Shown: positions 17,589 through 29,816, counted from the stretch's first letter. The stretch is 64,000 nt of DNA from an uncultured Bacteroidales bacterium (GCA_944323785.1 CALUTU010000010.1:23408-87407), one strand, 5' to 3'. Notes: generated by a model from the sequence alone, not told the origin. Program-made: numbers and translations.

Positions 17589-19259
17589 ATGTGTATGAAT
17601 CCTAAATCGCTGAATAAGATCATAGAAGAAAGCATAAAGAAGAACTGGGACTGTCCGGCTCTGTCTGATTACAACGGTGTCACTCTCTATTACAGGGATG
17701 TGGCCCGTAAGATCGAGAAGATACATATCATGCTGGAGATGTGCGGACTGAAACGGGGCGACAAGATTGCGATATGCTCCCGTAACCAGGCCAACTGGGC
17801 GGTGTCTTTTCTCGCATCCCTGACCTACGGGGCTGTACCTGTGCCTCTGCTGCACGAGTTCAAGAGCGGCAACATCTATCATCTTGTCAATCATTCCGAT
17901 GCCCGCGTCCTGTTCGTGGGCGACATGGTATGGGACGGCCTCTCCCAGTCGGAGATGCCCGGCCTTGATGCCATTATTCTGATGAATGATTTTTCCCTGC
18001 TGTATGCGTCCAATGACAAGATAACCCATACGAGAGAGCATCTCAACGAACTTTTCGGCAAGAAATACCCGCACAGCTTCCATCCCGACTGCGTCAGTTA
18101 TTATGAGGACTCCCCCGATGAGCTGGCCATGATAAATTATACGTCAGGCACGTCCGGCTTCTCCAAGGGTGTGATGCTGCCTTACCGTTCCATCCTCTCC
18201 AACGTCCTGTTCGGCTTTGAGGTACACGGACATCTGGACAACGCCTCCAACTGCGTCTCCATGCTGCCTACGGCCCATATGTACGGGATGCTGTTCGAGT
18301 TCCTGGTAGAGTTCTGTCTAGGCTGTCACGTGCATTTTCTTACCAGGCTCCCGACCCCCAAGATCATCCTCGATGCCATGGGAACGGTCAAGCCGGACCT
18401 GATAGTGACAGTGCCGCTGGTTATTGAGAAGATATACAAGAAAAAGCTGGAGCCTCTGATCAACCGCAGGGATATCCGCCTGCTGCTGAGACTTCCCGTC
18501 ATCGACGAGAAGATACTCAAGAAGATCAACCACCAGCTGGACGAGGCCTTCGGAGGCAAGTTCGACGAGGTCATCATAGGTGGAGCGGCTTTCAACCGCG
18601 AGGCCGAGGCATTTTTCCGCCGTATCGGATTCCGCTTCACGGTGGGCTACGGTATGACCGAGTGCGGACCTATCATCACATACGCACGCTGGAACCAGAC
18701 CAAGCTCTACTCCTGCGGCAAGGCTGCACCGAGGATGCAGGTGATGATTGACTCCGCTGATCCTCAGAATGTTCCGGGAGAGATACTGGTCAAGGGCGAC
18801 AATGTCTTCCTGGGTTACTACAAGAACGAGCAGGCTACGGCCGAGGCCTTCACCGAGGACGGATGGTTCCGCACCGGTGATATGGGCATCATAGATTCCG
18901 ACGGCTTCCTATTTATCAAGGGCCGCTGCAAGAGTATGATTCTGGGACCTTCAGGCCAGAATATTTATCCGGAGGAGATAGAGGGTGAGATCAACAACAT
19001 GCCCTATGTCAATGAGTCCCTGGTCATAGAGGACAACAACGGGCTCCGGGCCCTGGTCTATCCTGATTCGGAGATGGCCGCAGCTGACGGACTCTCCAAG
19101 GATGAGATGCTGGCCAGGATTCAGCAGAGCATCAAGGAGATGAATGCTCATCAGCCCAATTACTGCAAGGTGGGAGCGGTCGAACTTTTCCCCGAAGAGT
19201 TCGAGAAGACCCCGAAAAAGAGCATAAAGAGATATCTTTATCAGCGTTCCAACAATTAA
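17589..19259 (+). CDS. AMP-forming acyl-CoA synthetase (long-chain fatty acid ligase type)
   Basis: A 556-residue adenylate-forming enzyme that activates a fatty acid with ATP and joins it to CoA. Motifs: phosphate loop YTSGTSGFSKGV (about 184-195), GYGMTECGP and GWFRTGDMG in the hinge, and a late PKKSIKRY segment with the C-terminal catalytic lysine. The body matches Bacteroidetes long-chain fatty-acid ligases, although acyl specificity is unknown. The start could be the first ATG or the one two codons later. It follows the ABC exporter by 23 bases. Confidence 0.88.
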   Translation: MCMNPKSLNKIIEESIKKNWDCPALSDYNGVTLYYRDVARKIEKIHIMLEMCGLKRGDKIAICSRNQANWAVSFLASLTYGAVPVPLLHEFKSGNIYHLVNHSDARVLFVGDMVWDGLSQSEMPGLDAIILMNDFSLLYASNDKITHTREHLNELFGKKYPHSFHPDCVSYYEDSPDELAMINYTSGTSGFSKGVMLPYRSILSNVLFGFEVHGHLDNASNCVSMLPTAHMYGMLFEFLVEFCLGCHVHFLTRLPTPKIILDAMGTVKPDLIVTVPLVIEKIYKKKLEPLINRRDIRLLLRLPVIDEKILKKINHQLDEAFGGKFDEVIIGGAAFNREAEAFFRRIGFRFTVGYGMTECGPIITYARWNQTKLYSCGKAAPRMQVMIDSADPQNVPGEILVKGDNVFLGYYKNEQATAEAFTEDGWFRTGDMGIIDSDGFLFIKGRCKSMILGPSGQNIYPEEIEGEINNMPYVNESLVIEDNNGLRALVYPDSEMAAADGLSKDEMLARIQQSIKEMNAHQPNYCKVGAVELFPEEFEKTPKKSIKRYLYQRSNN

Positions 19260-19268
19260 ACTACAGAT

Positions 19269-19691
19269 ATGACAAAGCAAGAGCAGTTTGACAGAAGTTA
19301 TCTGGAAATGGCGAGGGTATGGGCCAAGAACTCGTATTGTACCCGCCGAAAGGTGGGGGCCCTGCTCGTCAAGGACAGGATGATAATATCGGACGGTTTT
19401 AACGGTACCCCGTCCGGCTTTGAGAATATATGCGAGGATCCGACCACCGGCAAGACCAAGCCTTATGTGCTTCACGCCGAGGCCAATGCCATAACCAAAG
19501 TGGCCAAGTCCGGCAACAACAGCGAGGGCGCCACGCTGTATGTTACCGATGCTCCGTGTCTGGAATGTTCCAAACTGATCATCCAGGCCGGAATAAAGAG
19601 GGTGGTGTATATGATTGAGTACAGCGTCAAGGACGGTATCGAACTGCTGCGCCGGGCCGGAATCGAAGTCTGCAAGTACGACAATATATGA
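19269..19691 (+). CDS. dCMP deaminase family protein
   Basis: A 140-residue zinc-dependent deaminase, likely dCMP to dUMP for thymidylate supply. Zinc and catalytic residues are His69 and Glu71 in HAEANA and Cys97 and Cys100 in PCLEC. N-terminal CTRRKVGALLV and NGTPSGF are typical of the ComEB/dCMP deaminase group. Its stop overlaps the start of the S41 protease (ATGA). Confidence 0.92.
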   Translation: MTKQEQFDRSYLEMARVWAKNSYCTRRKVGALLVKDRMIISDGFNGTPSGFENICEDPTTGKTKPYVLHAEANAITKVAKSGNNSEGATLYVTDAPCLECSKLIIQAGIKRVVYMIEYSVKDGIELLRRAGIEVCKYDNI

Positions 19692-21262
19692 AAACTCTGA
19701 AACTGGTTCTGTGGTCCGTCATTATGCTGCTGGCCGGCAGTATCGTCACCCGTGTGGTGATGATGCGCGGCAATGCGGACAGATACTATGTGGACGGCCA
19801 CGGATGGGATAAGCTGGAACTGGTGCTTCAGCAGATAGACCAGAACTATGTGGATGACATAGACCGTGGTAAACTGACCGAGGAGATACTTCCGGTGATA
19901 CTGGGAGATCTGGATCCGCATTCAGTTTATCTTCCGCCGGAGAACTTGAAGCAGGCCAATGCAGAACTGGAGGGAAACTTCGACGGCATAGGCATCACCT
20001 TCAATGTGCCTGAGGATACGGCCATAGTCATCAGCGTGATAGCCGGAGGTCCCTCCGAGCGGGCCGGTCTGATGTCCGGAGACCGTATTATGACAGTGGA
20101 CGGAAAGAATGTCGCCGGTGTGCGGATAGATCAGGATTCGCTGGTCGGTATGCTGAAGGGGGTGTCCGGGACCAAGGTGCGGCTGGATATCCTCAGGGAC
20201 GGGGAGAACGTGGAGTTTGAGGTGACCCGTGACAAGATACCGGTGAAGAGCATAGATGTGGCCTATATGCTGGATGATACTACGGGATATATGAAACTGT
20301 CGAAGTTTACCCGTACCAGTTATGAGGAATTCGAGGCGGCATTGCCTGCGCTTCTCGAGGCCGGTATGACCAAGCTGATATTTGACCTGCGTGACAACTC
20401 AGGCGGGTATATGGACCAGGCCCTGCTGCTCTCCAACGAGTTCCTGCCTGAGGAGAGTCTTATCGTGTATATGGAGGGTGCCCATCGTCCCCGTCAGAAC
20501 TTTTATGCGGACGGCAGCGGCAAGTGCCAGGATATAGAACTGGCCGTGCTTGTCAATGAGAACAGTGCGTCGTCCAGCGAGATATTCGCCGGAGCGATGC
20601 AGGACAATGACCGAGGACTCATCTACGGCCGCCGCAGTTACGGCAAGGGTATGGTGCAGGAGCCTATATTTTTCACTGACAATTCCGGTATCCGTCTGAC
20701 CGTAGCCCGTTTCTATACCGCTACGGGACGCTGCATACAGAAGCCGTATACGCCCGGAGGCGGTGCGGATTATATCTACGATATCTACGAGCGGTATGTA
20801 CACGGGGAGATGACCAGCGCGGACAGCATAGCCCGCAATGACTCGCTTAAATACATTACCCCCGGCGGCAATGTGGTCTATGGCGGCGGAGGCATCATCC
20901 CGGATGTGTTCGTGCCTATTGATACGGCCGGAGTCACCGACCTTCTGATACAGATCAACCGTCAGGCCCTGACTGTCAAGTATGCCTCCGAGGCGGCGGA
21001 TAAGTACCGCAGTGAGCTTCGGGACGTGGCTTCGCTTGATGAACTGAATGCCCTGCTGGACAGTATGGATCTGGAGAACCGTTTCCTGGCTTATCTCCGG
21101 CTCAAGGGAGTGACGGTGGATATGGAGCAGTGGCGGGTGTCCCGTCAGTTTGTGCTGACACAGCTGCGGGCTCTTGTCGGCAGGTATTCCTCGCTGGATG
21201 ACAATGCTTTCTATCCCATCCTAGCTGAGATTGACAACGTCATTCAGGCAGCAGCGGAATAG
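19688..21262 (+). CDS. S41 family C-terminal processing protease
   Basis: A 524-residue exported serine protease. It opens with a signal/anchor (KLVLWSVIMLLAGSIV), then a PDZ domain (about 75-180, with GDRIMTVDGKNVAG) and the S41 catalytic domain. The Ser-Lys dyad is predicted as Ser295 (in ENSASSSEIF) and Lys320 (in SYGKGMVQEP), 25 residues apart as in CtpB and Prc. It acts in the periplasm on unfolded or C-terminally marked proteins. Overlaps the dCMP deaminase gene by 4 bases and ends the operon before tRNA-Leu. Confidence 0.93.
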   Translation: MKTLKLVLWSVIMLLAGSIVTRVVMMRGNADRYYVDGHGWDKLELVLQQIDQNYVDDIDRGKLTEEILPVILGDLDPHSVYLPPENLKQANAELEGNFDGIGITFNVPEDTAIVISVIAGGPSERAGLMSGDRIMTVDGKNVAGVRIDQDSLVGMLKGVSGTKVRLDILRDGENVEFEVTRDKIPVKSIDVAYMLDDTTGYMKLSKFTRTSYEEFEAALPALLEAGMTKLIFDLRDNSGGYMDQALLLSNEFLPEESLIVYMEGAHRPRQNFYADGSGKCQDIELAVLVNENSASSSEIFAGAMQDNDRGLIYGRRSYGKGMVQEPIFFTDNSGIRLTVARFYTATGRCIQKPYTPGGGADYIYDIYERYVHGEMTSADSIARNDSLKYITPGGNVVYGGGGIIPDVFVPIDTAGVTDLLIQINRQALTVKYASEAADKYRSELRDVASLDELNALLDSMDLENRFLAYLRLKGVTVDMEQWRVSRQFVLTQLRALVGRYSSLDDNAFYPILAEIDNVIQAAAE

Positions 21263-21301
21263 AAAATCGCACTTAGGTGATACAACTTACGGAAAAAGTA
21301 T

Positions 21302-21309
21302 TATCTTTG
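21302..21309 (+). promoter_or_regulatory. -7 box for tRNA-Leu
   Basis: TATCTTTG is a perfect TAnnTTTG match 25 bases before the tRNA 5' end. Confidence 0.55.
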
Positions 21310-21334
21310 CACTCCCATTTAACGGAATGTGTCT

Positions 21335-21418
21335 GCCCGGATGGTGAAATTGGTAGACACGCTAGTTTCAGGGACTAGTGGCCGCAAGGCTGTGCAGGTT
21401 CGAGTCCTGTTCCGGGCA
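21335..21418 (+). tRNA. tRNA-Leu (CAG)
   Basis: A class II tRNA of 84 bases with acceptor stem GCCCGGA/TCCGGGC, D-arm GGTGAAATTGGTAGACAC, anticodon loop TTTCAGGGA (CAG) and a long variable arm (GTGGCCGCAAGGCTGT), which is typical of leucine. The T-arm is GGTTCGAGTCC. The CCA end is not encoded. It is flanked by its own -7 box and a strong terminator. Confidence 0.96.
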
Positions 21419-21420
21419 CA

Positions 21421-21457
21421 AAAAAAAGGTCTGAATCGCGCGATTCAGACCTTTTTT
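21421..21457. terminator. Bidirectional terminator between tRNA-Leu and sotB
   Basis: Perfect 11-bp stem GGTCTGAATCG (21428-21438) / CGATTCAGACC (21441-21451), flanked by seven A on the left and six T on the right. It can therefore end both the tRNA-Leu transcript and the convergent sotB transcript. Confidence 0.9.
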
Positions 21458-21471
21458 GTGCCATGGGCACC

Positions 21472-22653
21472 CTATCGGAGGCGGGGCTGGAGGTAGATGG
21501 TGCAGCAGAGGCAGGCGGCGATGCTGATGAGGCCGCCGATGTAGCCGATGGCACCTACGCTGATGCCCGAGCAGACCAGGCCGCCGATAAGGGCGCCGCT
21601 GCCGATGCCGACATTGTAGATGCCGGAGTAGATGGACATGGCTATGGACGTGCCTTCGGGGACGGTGCGGATGATCTCGGACTGGAAGACCATATTGAAG
21701 AAGCAGTTGGCCAGCCCCCAGAATATGCACAGCGTCACGGCTGTCTGGTGTGTCATGGCTGCCGGACGCAGCAGTAGGAGGCAGCAGCCGATGCCGATGA
21801 CGGCGTAGCGCATGAAGAAGCTGCGGTGTGAGTCGAAATATCTGGAGAACAGCAGGCTGCCGATGATGCCAGTAATGCCGAAAAGGGTGAGAATCATGGT
21901 GATGGAGCCGGCTTTGAATCCGGCAATCTGGGCCAGGAACGGCTCGATATAGCTGTATCCTGTGAAATGCGCTGTGACTGACAGTACAGTTACCAGATAG
22001 ATGCCCGGCAGTGAAGGGGTCCTGAGCAAGCCGGGAAGCTGCTTCAGTGAGAAGGCCTTTTCGCCTTGTGTCCTGGGCAGAACAGCCGCTATCAGCAGCA
22101 TCACGGCGAAAGCCGTGCATCCGATAAGCAGAAATGTCATTCTCCAGCCGGCTGCCAGTCCGATGGCGCGGCCCAGGGGCAGGCCCGCTATCATGGCGAT
22201 GGATGAGCCCGCGACGATGATGCTCAGGGCGATGGAGCCTCTGCCTTTCGGGGCGATCTTGACCGCCAGCGGGGTGACAATCGACCAGAATATGGCGTGG
22301 GAGCAGGCGACTCCGATGCGGGAAAGCATCAGCATGTAATAGCCGGTGGAGAGAGCCGAGCCTACGTGACTGATGACGAACAGGCCGAATATGCCGAGCA
22401 TCAGCCGCTTGGACTCGGTGCCGGAGACCATGAGCATCAGGGGCAATGAGGCTATGGCCACGACCCAGGCATAGACGGTGATCAGTACGCCGGCCTTGGA
22501 CTCAGTGATGGCGAAGTCTGCGGCGATGTCGCTCAGCAGCCCGATGGGTATGAACTCGGAAGTGTTGAATATGAAAGTGGAGAATGCAAGTGCCACCAGC
22601 GGCAGCCATTCTCTCAGCACGTGTCCTCTGCTTATGGATATATTATTCTGCAT
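21472..22653 (-). CDS. sotB: Sugar efflux-type major facilitator transporter
   Basis: A 393-residue, 12-helix MFS exporter closely matching the E. coli SotB/YdeA group. Shared stretches include FIFNTSEFIPIGLLSDIA near the start, TVYAWVVAIASLPLMLM, SRIGVACSHAIFWS, GLPLGRAIG and YSYIEPFLAQIAGF. SotB exports arabinose, IPTG and related sugars in E. coli. It is divergent from a beta-galactosidase across a 74-base spacer, so a role in handling lactose or its products is plausible but inferred. Confidence 0.85.
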   Translation of the reverse strand: MQNNISISRGHVLREWLPLVALAFSTFIFNTSEFIPIGLLSDIAADFAITESKAGVLITVYAWVVAIASLPLMLMVSGTESKRLMLGIFGLFVISHVGSALSTGYYMLMLSRIGVACSHAIFWSIVTPLAVKIAPKGRGSIALSIIVAGSSIAMIAGLPLGRAIGLAAGWRMTFLLIGCTAFAVMLLIAAVLPRTQGEKAFSLKQLPGLLRTPSLPGIYLVTVLSVTAHFTGYSYIEPFLAQIAGFKAGSITMILTLFGITGIIGSLLFSRYFDSHRSFFMRYAVIGIGCCLLLLRPAAMTHQTAVTLCIFWGLANCFFNMVFQSEIIRTVPEGTSIAMSIYSGIYNVGIGSGALIGGLVCSGISVGAIGYIGGLISIAACLCCTIYLQPRLR

Positions 22654-22682
22654 AATGCTCCCTCTCCCTTTGAAAAATCGCG

Positions 22683-22690
22683 CAAAGATA
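22683..22690 (-). promoter_or_regulatory. sotB: -7 box for sotB
   Basis: The minus strand reads TATCTTTG, 29 bases before the sotB start. It abuts the dyad at 22689-22714. Confidence 0.5.
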
Positions 22691-22714
22691 ATTAACTTCG
22701 CAAATCGTTAATTA
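22689..22714. promoter_or_regulatory. Operator-like dyad between sotB and lacZ
   Basis: Inverted repeat TAATTAAC (22689-22696) / GTTAATTA (22707-22714) with a 10-base centre, lying between the two divergent genes and touching the sotB -7 box. The arrangement suits a regulator acting on both promoters; no regulator gene is adjacent. Confidence 0.4.
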
Positions 22715-22715
22715 A

Positions 22716-25940
<3,225 letters not shown>

Positions 25941-25979
25941 TTTATAACTTGCCGCGTTTTTCAAAAATACAGATAGGAT

Positions 25980-28034
25980 ATGAAGGAATTTAAGCGTTAT
26001 CTTGTTACGTCCGCTCTGCCTTATGCCAACGGACCTGTTCACATCGGACACCTTGCGGGAGTATATGTGCCCGCCGACATCTATGTGCGTTATCTCCGGA
26101 TGTGCGGCAGGGACGTGTTCTTCGTCGGCGGTTCGGACGAGCACGGAGTGCCCATTACCATACAGGCCCGCAAGCAGGGCTGCTCTCCCCAGGATATCGT
26201 GGACAAATACCATAAACTGATCAAGGATTCGTTCGCGGAGCTCGGCATCAGTTTCGACATATATTCCAGGACCACGTCCAAAACTCATTACAAGACGGCC
26301 TCGGAGTTCTTCAGCAAGCTCTATAAGGACGGCAAGTTCATCGAGAAGGAGAGCGAGCAGTACTATGATGAGGAGGCCAGGCAGTTCCTGGCTGACCGCT
26401 ATATCGTGGGAACATGTCCCAAGTGCGGCAACGAGAACGCTTATGGGGACCAGTGCGAGAAGTGCGGCTGCACTCTCAGTCCGGACGAACTCCTCAATCC
26501 CCGCTCGGCCCTGAGCGGAAACCCTCCGGTGAAACGCAGGACCAAGCACTGGTATCTGCCTCTGAACGAATACGAGCCCTGGCTTCGTCAGTGGATTCTG
26601 GAGGATCATAAGGAGTGGAAGGTCAATGTCTACGGTCAGTGCAAGTCCTGGCTGGACGGCGGCCTGCAGCCCAGGGCGGTGAGCCGCGACCTCGACTGGG
26701 GCATCCCGGTGCCAGTGGAGGGTGCCGAGGGCAAGGTGCTCTACGTCTGGTTCGACGCTCCGATAGGCTATATATCCAACACCATTGAGGCTCTTCCCGA
26801 CAGTTGGGAGCAGTACTGGAAGAGTCCGGACACCAAGATGGTGCACTTTATCGGCAAGGACAACATCGTCTTCCACTGCATCGTCTTCCCCTGTATGCTG
26901 AAAGCCTACGGAGACGGATTCATCCTGCCTGAGAACGTGCCCGCCAACGAGTTCCTCAACCTCGAGGGCGACAAGCTCTCCACTTCGCGCAACTGGGCCA
27001 TCTGGCTGCACGAGTACCTGCGGGACTTCCCCGGCAAGCAGGACGTACTCCGCTACGTGCTCTGCGCCAATGCTCCCGAGACCAAGGACAACGATTTCAC
27101 CTGGAAGGACTTCCAGACCCGCAACAACTCCGAGCTCGTGGCCATCTACGGCAACTTCGTCAACCGCGCCGTGGTGCTGACCCATAAGTATTTCGACGGG
27201 AAGGTCCCCGCAGACCTCAGACATGAGGCCATAGATGACGAGACCCTCGCGCAGGTTCCGGCCATCAAAGCTGCCATCACGGAGGCTCTGGAGCACTACC
27301 GTTTCCGCGAGGCCCTCAAGGAGGCCATGAACCTGGCCCGTCTGGGCAACAAGTACCTGACCGACACCGAGCCGTGGAAGGTGGCCAAGACCGACATGGA
27401 CCGCACCGCCTCGATTCTCAATGTGTCCCTCAGGCTCTGCGCCGACCTGGCCATAGCATTCGCCCCGTTCATTCCGTTCTCCTCGGAGAAACTTCTGAAC
27501 ATTCTGAATCTTCCGAAAGATACCCTGAAGTGGGACAATATAGGCTGCGGCGGCCTGCTGCCCGCAGGGCATCAGCTCAGCAAGGCCGAACTTCTCTTCG
27601 AGAAGATTGAGGACGAGGCCATAAACGCCCAGATGGAGCGTCTGGAGAATATCCGCAAGGCAAATGCCGCCGCAGCGGCTGCCGCAGCTCCGATCGAGCC
27701 GCAGAAGGCCGAGTGTACTTTCGACGAGTTCGGGAAGATGGATATCCGCACGGCCACCGTACTGGAGGCAGAGAGAGTGCCCAAGACCGACAAGCTTCTG
27801 AAACTCACGATAGATACAGGTATAGACAAGAGGGTGATAGTCTCGGGCATCGCCGAGTACTATACGCCTGAGCAGATGGTCGGCAAGCAGATCTGCATCC
27901 TGGCCAACCTGGCTCCCCGCAAGATACGCGGTATAGAGTCCAAGGGCATGATACTGATGGCACGCCAGCCCGACGGCAGGATGCGTGTTGTCTCTCCCGA
28001 AGAGACTCTGAAAAATGGGTCAACGATAGGCTAG
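25980..28034 (+). CDS. metG: Methionyl-tRNA synthetase
   Basis: A 684-residue class I synthetase. HIGH is at residues 21-24; the KMSKS loop reads KLSTS (about 332-336), a variant common in this branch. The zinc knuckle [19 protein letters not shown] is near residues 145-163. After an alanine-rich linker (about 561-570) comes a C-terminal tRNA-binding domain ([20 protein letters not shown]...[12 protein letters not shown]), which mediates dimerisation and tRNA docking. The 3' end overlaps by 4 bases the convergent HU-CCDC81-like gene. Confidence 0.97.
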   Translation: MKEFKRYLVTSALPYANGPVHIGHLAGVYVPADIYVRYLRMCGRDVFFVGGSDEHGVPITIQARKQGCSPQDIVDKYHKLIKDSFAELGISFDIYSRTTSKTHYKTASEFFSKLYKDGKFIEKESEQYYDEEARQFLADRYIVGTCPKCGNENAYGDQCEKCGCTLSPDELLNPRSALSGNPPVKRRTKHWYLPLNEYEPWLRQWILEDHKEWKVNVYGQCKSWLDGGLQPRAVSRDLDWGIPVPVEGAEGKVLYVWFDAPIGYISNTIEALPDSWEQYWKSPDTKMVHFIGKDNIVFHCIVFPCMLKAYGDGFILPENVPANEFLNLEGDKLSTSRNWAIWLHEYLRDFPGKQDVLRYVLCANAPETKDNDFTWKDFQTRNNSELVAIYGNFVNRAVVLTHKYFDGKVPADLRHEAIDDETLAQVPAIKAAITEALEHYRFREALKEAMNLARLGNKYLTDTEPWKVAKTDMDRTASILNVSLRLCADLAIAFAPFIPFSSEKLLNILNLPKDTLKWDNIGCGGLLPAGHQLSKAELLFEKIEDEAINAQMERLENIRKANAAAAAAAAPIEPQKAECTFDEFGKMDIRTATVLEAERVPKTDKLLKLTIDTGIDKRVIVSGIAEYYTPEQMVGKQICILANLAPRKIRGIESKGMILMARQPDGRMRVVSPEETLKNGSTIG

Positions 28035-28756
28035 GCTCCCTGCTGCTGTATCAGTTCCAGCTCCTCGTCGCTGTAGATGAGTGAATCAAGATGGCCGCTG
28101 CGTCCGAGCAAGATAAGGATGACAGCGGCTATTATTATGGCCGCTGCGACAGACAGCAGTATGATCCATATCCTGCTTCGTCCTTCGTGAGTGGTGGTGC
28201 CGTTTTCCGGAGCAGGTCCGGGCTTTTCTTGTTCCTGTTCCGGCTCCGGGTTGTGTATATCTGTCGTATCAGGTTCGCAGGTGGCCGTAGGAGTCTCATC
28301 GGGTCGGGACGTGCTCTCTGAAGATCTGGTGACCGGCTTCAATATTACCGGCTCGAATCCGAAGGCCTGTGAGAACACTCCTCCGTCGGTATTGTCGGTT
28401 ACAAAGTAGGCGCTGCCGTCCAAAGTCAGTTTGAGCCTCCCGACTCCTGGAAAGTCTATGAATTTCCTTTCATGGAGCATCGGTTTAAGCTGTTTTAGAA
28501 AGGTGTCCAGCTCTATGTCGGCAGTGTTCCTGTCAATGCCGTATGTCTTGGTATAATAAGCCGCGAGCATATCTCCGGATGCCCTGTCGTCCCACTTGAA
28601 CGATATCCGCTTGGAAGGCGGGTAGATGGTCTTTCCGTCCTCGGAAAAATATGCCGGCATCGGCTCTGCCTGGAAATATCCCATTCCGGGAAGCGCAATG
28701 CGGTCATTATCAATGATCAGCTCCTTCAGGAGACGGGAAAGAAGATGGACATCCAT
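28031..28756 (-). CDS. Membrane-tethered HU-CCDC81-like protein
   Basis: About 241 residues from the ATG at 28756; a longer start at 28780 would begin only 3 bases from the -7 box, so I prefer the shorter one. The first 140 residues hold two HU-like halves marked ALPGMGYF and DFPGVGRL, the pattern of the HU-CCDC81 domains of Bacteroidetes cell-envelope proteins. A Pro/Glu-rich linker follows, then a membrane helix (about 196-218) and a short acidic C-terminal tail. Many relatives end in a SPOR domain; this one does not. Whether the HU part binds DNA or protein is unknown. It converges on metG. Confidence 0.7.
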   Translation of the reverse strand: MDVHLLSRLLKELIIDNDRIALPGMGYFQAEPMPAYFSEDGKTIYPPSKRISFKWDDRASGDMLAAYYTKTYGIDRNTADIELDTFLKQLKPMLHERKFIDFPGVGRLKLTLDGSAYFVTDNTDGGVFSQAFGFEPVILKPVTRSSESTSRPDETPTATCEPDTTDIHNPEPEQEQEKPGPAPENGTTTHEGRSRIWIILLSVAAAIIIAAVILILLGRSGHLDSLIYSDEELELIQQQGA

Positions 28757-28782
28757 AGATAAATGCTTAAATTTTTTCAAGA

Positions 28783-28790
28783 CAAAGTTA
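28783..28790 (-). promoter_or_regulatory. -7 box for the HU-CCDC81-like gene
   Basis: The minus strand reads TAACTTTG, 26 bases upstream of the chosen ATG at 28756. Its position supports the shorter start. Confidence 0.45.
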
Positions 28791-28797
28791 ATTTATT

Positions 28798-28828
28798 TTT
28801 GGCTTATAAAAAAAAATATCTATCTTTG
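28798..28828 (+). promoter_or_regulatory. Promoter of tRNA-Asn
   Basis: TTTG at 28798-28801, 19-base spacer, TATCTTTG at 28821-28828: a full match to the Bacteroidetes -33/-7 pattern, 18 bases before the tRNA. Confidence 0.75.
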
Positions 28829-28846
28829 CAGTCCCTAAAGGGAAAT

Positions 28847-28920
28847 TCCTCTTTAGCTCAGTTGGTTAGAGCACCTGACTGTTAATCAGGGGGTCCTAGG
28901 TTCAAGTCCTAGAAGGGGAG
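28847..28920 (+). tRNA. tRNA-Asn (GTT)
   Basis: A 74-base tRNA with acceptor stem TCCTCTT/AAGGGGA, D-arm GCTCAGTTGGTTAGAGC, anticodon loop CTGTTAATC (GTT) and T-arm CTAGG-TTCAAGT-CCTAG. CCA is not encoded. Its last 28 bases are the start of the 96-bp direct repeat that recurs at 29706, the usual signature of a tRNA used as an integration site. Confidence 0.97.
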
Positions 28921-28988
28921 CGAGATTTACTATGTTTTCATAATGTTATTTTTTCCCCCTCTTCATGTGAATGACGAGGGGGTTTTTT
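28893..28988 (+). repeat. Left copy of the 96-bp direct repeat (attL-like)
   Basis: Runs from the variable loop of tRNA-Asn through its 3' end and the terminator. It matches 29706-29801 exactly except at 28907 (T against C) and 28911 (A against G); the last 77 bases are identical. Copies are offset by 813 bases. Both differences lie in the tRNA T-arm and are compatible with pairing. Confidence 0.95.
28955..28988 (+). terminator. tRNA-Asn terminator
   Basis: Stem CCCCCTC (28955-28961) / GAGGGGG (28976-28982) followed by six T. It is contained in the direct repeat, so it also recurs at 29768-29801. Confidence 0.88.
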
Positions 28989-29001
28989 ATGTATCTTTGG
29001 G

Positions 29002-29031
29002 TTGTATTTTTATATAACTTTAGTATCTTTG
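29002..29031 (+). promoter_or_regulatory. Promoter of the toxin-antitoxin pair
   Basis: TTG at 29002-29004, 19-base spacer, TATCTTTG at 29024-29031. The -7 box ends only 4 bases before the toxin ATG at 29036, so the message would be leaderless or nearly so. A second TATCTTTG at 28992-28999 aligns with the dnaG -7 box when the repeats are superimposed. Confidence 0.6.
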
Positions 29032-29035
29032 CAGT

Positions 29036-29359
29036 ATGAAAAGGATAATCGCATACAAGGGGTACTATGCCGAATTCATGGCAAAGTTGTCGGAGCAGGA
29101 GAGGAAGAAGATAATGCGTGCGTTGCTGCTGTTTGAGACGGAGGACAAGATACCGCATCATTACATCAAGTTCATAAGGGACGGAATATACGAGTTTAGG
29201 GTGAACTATGGAAACAATGAGTTCCGGCTGTTCTTTACCTATGACGGAGATACGATAGTCATTCTCTTCAACTGCTTCAAGAAGAAGACGCAGAAGACCC
29301 CTAAAAGCGAGATAGACAAGGCAATAAAGTTAAAAAATGAATATTATGAGCACAAATGA
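29036..29359 (+). CDS. RelE/HigB-type toxin
   Basis: A 107-residue basic protein of the RelE/ParE (phage Gp49-like/HigB) toxin family, expected to be an mRNA interferase. Family hallmarks are the C-terminal half KFIRDGIYEFRV, NEFRLFFTYDGDTIVILF and the following lysine-rich helix FKKKTQKTPKSEI. The gene overlaps the next one by 23 bases, toxin first, as in higBA. It lies inside the repeat-bounded islet at tRNA-Asn, and its bases look more A+T-rich than neighbouring core genes, consistent with transfer. Cellular target is not shown by sequence. Confidence 0.87.
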   Translation: MKRIIAYKGYYAEFMAKLSEQERKKIMRALLLFETEDKIPHHYIKFIRDGIYEFRVNYGNNEFRLFFTYDGDTIVILFNCFKKKTQKTPKSEIDKAIKLKNEYYEHK

Positions 29360-29639
29360 CATTTACGATGTTAGCGCAGAACTTGAGAAGGAGTTCGGAG
29401 CAAAAGGCACGCCTCAGAGAGAAGCAGCGATAAACCATGCATGGGAGGAGTACAATGCTCAGATTCTTCTGGATGCAAGGAAGAATGCAGGACTGACACA
29501 GGCAGAGCTGGCCAAACGCATAGGAGCCGACAAAGGCTATATCTCCCGTGTGGAGCGAGGTCTGACCATACCCACGGTCGCAACACTCTACAAGATAGCA
29601 GCGGCAATGGGAATGACGGTTGAGCTGAGACCTCTATAA
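29337..29639 (+). CDS. XRE/HigA-type antitoxin
   Basis: A 100-residue helix-turn-helix protein. The HTH covers about residues 53-76 (LTQAELAKRIGADKGYISRV), followed by the usual XRE third helix. The N-terminal 45 residues are the probable toxin-binding part. It overlaps the toxin gene by 23 bases; start may be the ATG at 29337 or the one at 29346. It should neutralise the toxin and repress the shared promoter. No integrase or other mobility gene lies between the two repeats. Confidence 0.87.
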   Translation: MNIMSTNDIYDVSAELEKEFGAKGTPQREAAINHAWEEYNAQILLDARKNAGLTQAELAKRIGADKGYISRVERGLTIPTVATLYKIAAAMGMTVELRPL

Positions 29640-29705
29640 TCTTCGTGACAATACGTGCTGACTAATACAACTCATTGATTTACGCCCGAATGTAAACCGT
29701 TATGA

Positions 29706-29801
29706 GTCCTAGGTTCAAGCCCTGGAAGGGGAGCGAGATTTACTATGTTTTCATAATGTTATTTTTTCCCCCTCTTCATGTGAATGACGAGGGGGTTTTT
29801 T
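29706..29801 (+). repeat. Right copy of the 96-bp direct repeat (attR-like) with tRNA-Asn fragment
   Basis: Positions 29706-29733 copy the last 28 bases of tRNA-Asn without the rest of the tRNA; 29734-29801 copy the downstream spacer and terminator. Two mismatches to the left copy (29720, 29724). A weak inverted repeat TTTAC/GTAAA (about 29680-29697) precedes it. Confidence 0.95.
29768..29801 (+). terminator. Duplicated terminator before dnaG
   Basis: Second copy of the CCCCCTC/GAGGGGG hairpin with a T-tract. It would end the toxin-antitoxin transcript and insulate dnaG from it. Confidence 0.85.
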
Positions 29802-29804
29802 TAT

Positions 29805-29812
29805 TACTTTTG
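29805..29812 (+). promoter_or_regulatory. dnaG: -7 box for dnaG
   Basis: TACTTTTG fits TAnnTTTG and ends 4 bases before the dnaG ATG at 29817, implying a leaderless message. No -33 element is evident in the repeat upstream. Confidence 0.5.
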
Positions 29813-29816
29813 GCTT

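Noticed and set aside
21368-22120. Minus-strand open frame of 250 codons running from sotB into tRNA-Leu
   Set aside because: Overlaps a tRNA and a terminator and is out of frame with SotB; low-complexity His/Arg-rich translation.
29036-29639. Prophage or larger integrative element
   Set aside because: Only a toxin-antitoxin pair lies between the repeats; no structural, replication or integrase gene is nearby.
29706-29733. Second tRNA-Asn gene
   Set aside because: Only the last 28 bases of the tRNA are present; no anticodon or D-arm, so it is a repeat remnant.
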